Shown one piece after another: positions 6,331 through 8,494 of a DNA stretch of 8,494 nt; position 1 is the stretch's first letter, and every line of letters begins with the position of its first letter. The stretch is from the NCBI GenBank assembly GCA_045576175.1, contig JAZNFW010000032.1:1-8494 (forward strand), given 5' to 3'. The position numbers were made by a program, and so were the translations under genes. The DNA is from RGIG8748 sp045576175. Lineage in GTDB: Bacteria > Bacillota > Clostridia > UMGS1810. Below the pieces are notes generated by a model, which was not told the DNA's origin, searched no databases, and was given only the letters and a program-made list of their open reading frames with translations.

Positions 6331-6350
6331 GAAAATTCTTCGATATATGT
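6322..6350 (-). promoter_or_regulatory. Putative sigma-E promoter of yqfC-yqfD operon
   Basis: On the minus strand, ACATATA (6350-6344) resembles the sigma-E -35 KMATATT (5 of 7). It is followed after 14 bp by CATAAAGT (6329-6322), 6 of 8 to the -10 CATACAHT. Transcription would start near 6315, just ahead of the GGAGG site. In B. subtilis yqfC and yqfD belong to the sigma-E regulon. No convincing sigma-A pair is visible in the same interval. Confidence 0.5.
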
Positions 6351-6360
6351 GGAGGCCGTT

Positions 6361-7392
6361 ATGTTTAAAATAAAAAAAAGCTTTTTTACATATCTAGTCC
6401 TTGCCCTTATGGTCCTGATAGCCGTGAGGTCTGAGCATATTCTCTCGTGTGTTAAAGAGAGTATGCTGCTTTGCTTTTCTACGGTTATCCCCTCGTTGTT
6501 TCCTTTTATGGTATTATCCTCGCTTTTTGTAAGCTATGCAGACGGCAGCTCCTTTAGGCTGATTGGCATTCTTACAAAAAGTCTCTTTGGCATAAGCCCA
6601 GTAGCTAACACTGCCTTTATATGCGGTATGCTGTGCGGATATCCTGTTGGGGCAAAGTGCACACTTGAGCTGTACAAAGCAAAAAAAATATCCGCCTCCG
6701 AGGCGGAAAGTCTACTGGCGTATTCAAACAACTCAGGTCCTCTATTTGTAATAGGTGCGGTGGGTGTCGGCTTATTCGGCTCTCTTAAAATAGGAATCGT
6801 CCTCTATGTTATAGAATTTATTTCCGCTCTTACCGCAGCTTTTGTACTAAAGCGTTATACATCCTATACGGTATCCAAAGGCTTAAGCCGGTCAAATTGC
6901 CGCATTGGTCTTACAGAGAGCATTTGCACGGGTGTAACAAATGTAATGAGTGTATGCGGATTTATTATATTTTTTGCTGTAATAAACACTCTAATAGAGC
7001 CGCTTATTTCTTTTCTGCCCGATTATATTTCCTGTATACTGTCCGCCATTGTGGAGGTAACAAACGCAATATTTAAAATACAAGGTAGCGGACTTAAGAA
7101 TGCACTTACCCTTACTGCATTTGCTTTGGGGTGGTCGGGATTTTCCGTTCATATGCAGGTAAAAAGCCTCGTTGGAGATTCCGGGCTCAGTATGAAGAAA
7201 TACTACATAACAAGGCTTTTTATAGGCTTTTTTTCTGCGCTGATAACTTATCTTATAACTTCGCACTTTGATTTTATGTCTTTATTTGTGTTGCGCCAGA
7301 AGTTTAGTGTGGTATGCATAATATTTGTGATTTGCATTTTTGCGGGATTTTTAATGCAAAAAAAGAGGGAGAAAACTCTCCCTCGATTTTAA
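6361..7392 (+). CDS. ylbJ: Sporulation membrane protein YlbJ / SpoVV (dipicolinic acid transport)
   Basis: 343 residues, very hydrophobic, with roughly eight or more membrane segments; somewhat shorter than the B. subtilis protein (about 400). In B. subtilis YlbJ (SpoVV) sits in the outer forespore membrane and moves dipicolinic acid from the mother cell into the intermembrane space, and it resembles concentrative nucleoside transporters. Family marks include VIPSLFPFMVLSSLF (42-56), ICGMLCGYPVGAKC (87-100), SASEAESLLAYSNNSGPLFVIG (111-132) and FALGWSGFSVHMQV (254-267). The start is ATG at 6361 with GGAGG at 6351-6355. The frame also contains GTG at 6349, but that overlaps the ribosome binding site and is rejected. 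The last codons form a terminator hairpin, and the stop overlaps the convergent neighbour by 4 nt. It is divergent from yqfC. Confidence 0.92.
   Translation: MFKIKKSFFTYLVLALMVLIAVRSEHILSCVKESMLLCFSTVIPSLFPFMVLSSLFVSYADGSSFRLIGILTKSLFGISPVANTAFICGMLCGYPVGAKCTLELYKAKKISASEAESLLAYSNNSGPLFVIGAVGVGLFGSLKIGIVLYVIEFISALTAAFVLKRYTSYTVSKGLSRSNCRIGLTESICTGVTNVMSVCGFIIFFAVINTLIEPLISFLPDYISCILSAIVEVTNAIFKIQGSGLKNALTLTAFALGWSGFSVHMQVKSLVGDSGLSMKKYYITRLFIGFFSALITYLITSHFDFMSLFVLRQKFSVVCIIFVICIFAGFLMQKKREKTLPRF
7358..7390. terminator. Bidirectional terminator in the ylbJ 3' end
   Basis: GAGGGAGA (7365-7372) and TCTCCCTC (7377-7384) form a perfect GC-rich 8-bp stem with loop AAAC. On the minus strand it is followed by seven T (7364-7358), a strong intrinsic terminator for the 3D-domain gene. 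On the plus strand it is followed by GATTTTAA, a weaker terminator for ylbJ. The hairpin lies inside the last codons of ylbJ (encoding K-R-E-K-T-L-P). Confidence 0.85.
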
Positions 7393-8494
7393 TCCAAGAT
7401 ATAAACTCTTACATTTCTTCTTCCGAACTGCATACATTCGTTGTAGCTACTAAAGAAAAGGTCTACCTTATTTCCCTTGATAGCTCCGCCTGTATCCTCG
7501 GCAACACAATATCCGTACACAAAGCTGCCGTCAGCAGATTCGATATACATTCTTGTGCCAAGCGGTATAACCCTGGGGTCAACTGCTACTGTACCGTACT
7601 TTGCGCGTGTTCCGGATGCAGTTATGCCGTATCCGGGGTCGGACGGCCATTTGCCGCAGCTCTGGAAAGAAAGGTCATATGCAGTAGCACTGCAGTCGAT
7701 AACCTTTGAATAGCTGAAGTTCTCTCCTTTTTCGAGCATTCTGGTGCCGCCAAGAGCACCTACAGCCTTAACCTCGGTTACGGGCTCTCTGGTACGCTCC
7801 GAAGAAATATGCTCACGGCTTATTTCAACACCGTTGTGCATAAGAACTTCATATGTCTGACAGTCAATACCGGTAACACCCGGTGTTATGATTTTACTGT
7901 CTGAAATACTCATTGATGTGTCAGTAATTGTCTTGGTAGCATACGGAATCTCCGTTTCTTCCTTAACAATTCTCCTAACTACTTTTACAATATCTAAATG
8001 ATTTTCGGTTTCCAGCTTTGTTTCGAGCGGAAGATTAATTATGTCGTGGTAGTTAATATCTATACCCTGCTCATTTAAAAATTCTCCAACTGTCTGTGCA
8101 GTAGTAAGATATTCGTTTGTTTTAGTTCCTATGCTCACAGAAACCTTTTTAATTCTCTGGACAACCACTGTCTGAGAAGATGTAATCTGAGTTCCAAGTG
8201 CAGGAGTAACAACATCGTACTCAGAGAGTACAACTCCTGTGTTTGCAAGAAGCTCCTCTACAGTTGCCCCAGTTGACACAAGATCATAAAGTCGGGTTCC
8301 ATCTACAACCTCTATATCGAAATACTGAGGCGATGCATAAGATACAGTCGCAGTAAATGAAAATACCAATGCGAAAACTATAGCTACTGACTTTCTGAAT
8401 TTGTGAACCTTTTTAAACACATCATAAATATTTCTATCTTGGCGTCTTTTATGCTCAGATGTTATAGATGATTTAATTTTTGAAATTCGATCTG
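7389..8494 (-). CDS. Exported DUF348-G5-3D domain cell-wall protein (5' end beyond right edge)
   Basis: At least 367 codons; the frame stays open to the window end without an ATG, so the true start probably lies outside. GTG at 8420 would give 343 residues but has no ribosome binding site. Numbering from that GTG, a basic stretch and hydrophobic segment (11-29, ending S-Y-A) act as signal peptide or membrane anchor. Two DUF348 repeats follow (about 37-80 and 94-137), then a G5 domain (about 145-220) and a C-terminal 3D domain (about 243-341). The three conserved aspartates are Asp281 (AVDPRVIPLGT), Asp309 (AEDTGG) and Asp320 (KVDLFF). The architecture matches B. subtilis YabE, related to resuscitation-promoting factors; the 3D domain is a double-psi beta-barrel fold shared with MltA-type peptidoglycan lytic enzymes, so a role in wall remodelling is likely. 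It converges on ylbJ with a 4-nt overlap. Confidence 0.9.
   Translation of the reverse strand, partial: DRISKIKSSITSEHKRRQDRNIYDVFKKVHKFRKSVAIVFALVFSFTATVSYASPQYFDIEVVDGTRLYDLVSTGATVEELLANTGVVLSEYDVVTPALGTQITSSQTVVVQRIKKVSVSIGTKTNEYLTTAQTVGEFLNEQGIDINYHDIINLPLETKLETENHLDIVKVVRRIVKEETEIPYATKTITDTSMSISDSKIITPGVTGIDCQTYEVLMHNGVEISREHISSERTREPVTEVKAVGALGGTRMLEKGENFSYSKVIDCSATAYDLSFQSCGKWPSDPGYGITASGTRAKYGTVAVDPRVIPLGTRMYIESADGSFVYGYCVAEDTGGAIKGNKVDLFFSSYNECMQFGRRNVRVYILD

Noticed and set aside
6349..6360. GTG at 6349 as the ylbJ start
   Set aside because: It overlaps the GGAGG at 6351-6355, which correctly serves the ATG at 6361.
7314..7709. 131-aa plus-strand frame with several cysteines, antisense to the 3D-domain gene
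   Set aside because: It overlaps coding ends of ylbJ and the well-supported 3D domain, shows no ribosome binding site or recognisable domain, and is explained as a shadow of the real gene.
1..8494. CRISPR array, insertion sequence, prophage or defence island
   Set aside because: No regularly spaced repeats, transposase or integrase motifs, terminal inverted repeats or foreign-looking gene block; the order is the conserved yqfC-recO cluster.

Overview
This window looks like a chromosomal segment of an endospore-forming Clostridia-type Firmicute. The evidence is moderately AT-rich DNA, strong GGAGG ribosome binding sites, TTG start codons, three sporulation genes (yqfC, yqfD, ylbJ/spoVV) and an N-terminal piece of pyruvate,phosphate dikinase. 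The Oscillospirales/Ruminococcaceae area is a plausible home, but the sequence alone does not settle the family. The window is gene-dense, and no stretch longer than 300 bases lacks a gene.

Layout, left to right. At 1-905 (minus) lies the first third of ppdK, cut by the left edge, with its own sigma-A-type promoter at 935-963. A hairpin terminator at 1034-1060 separates it from a long minus-strand operon at 1064-6297. Read 5' to 3', that operon is yqfC - yqfD - phoH - ybeY - dgkA - era - a 49-residue YqzL-like gene - recO. Neighbouring genes overlap by 4, 17, 26, 11 and 53 bases or abut directly (phoH/ybeY). The one real gap is 68 nt between era and the small gene, and it holds a perfect 10-bp hairpin. 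On the plus strand, 6361-7392 encodes the spore membrane transporter YlbJ/SpoVV, divergent from yqfC. Its 3' end overlaps by 4 bases the convergent minus-strand gene at 7389-8494, an exported DUF348-DUF348-G5-3D cell-wall protein that stays open to the right edge.

How it works together. The operon is the well-known Firmicute yqfC...recO cluster. It combines mother-cell sporulation proteins (YqfC, YqfD) with ribosome and RNA maturation (PhoH, YbeY, Era), lipid-carrier phosphorylation (DgkA) and recombinational repair (RecO). Compared with the Bacillus subtilis order as I recall it, yqfF (between phoH and ybeY) and cdd (between dgkA and era) are absent. The 63-bp divergent region 6298-6360 contains a 7-bp inverted repeat whose two arms each lie within a sigma-E-like -10 element, one per direction. 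This suggests that yqfCD and ylbJ are switched on together in the mother cell.

I see no mobile element, CRISPR array, tRNA/rRNA gene or evident horizontally acquired island, and no undescribed multi-gene system. The points of interest are small-scale: the divergent promoter architecture, the diverged YqzL-like protein, the intercistronic hairpin, a Gln at a metal-ligand position in DgkA, and a terminator embedded in a coding sequence.
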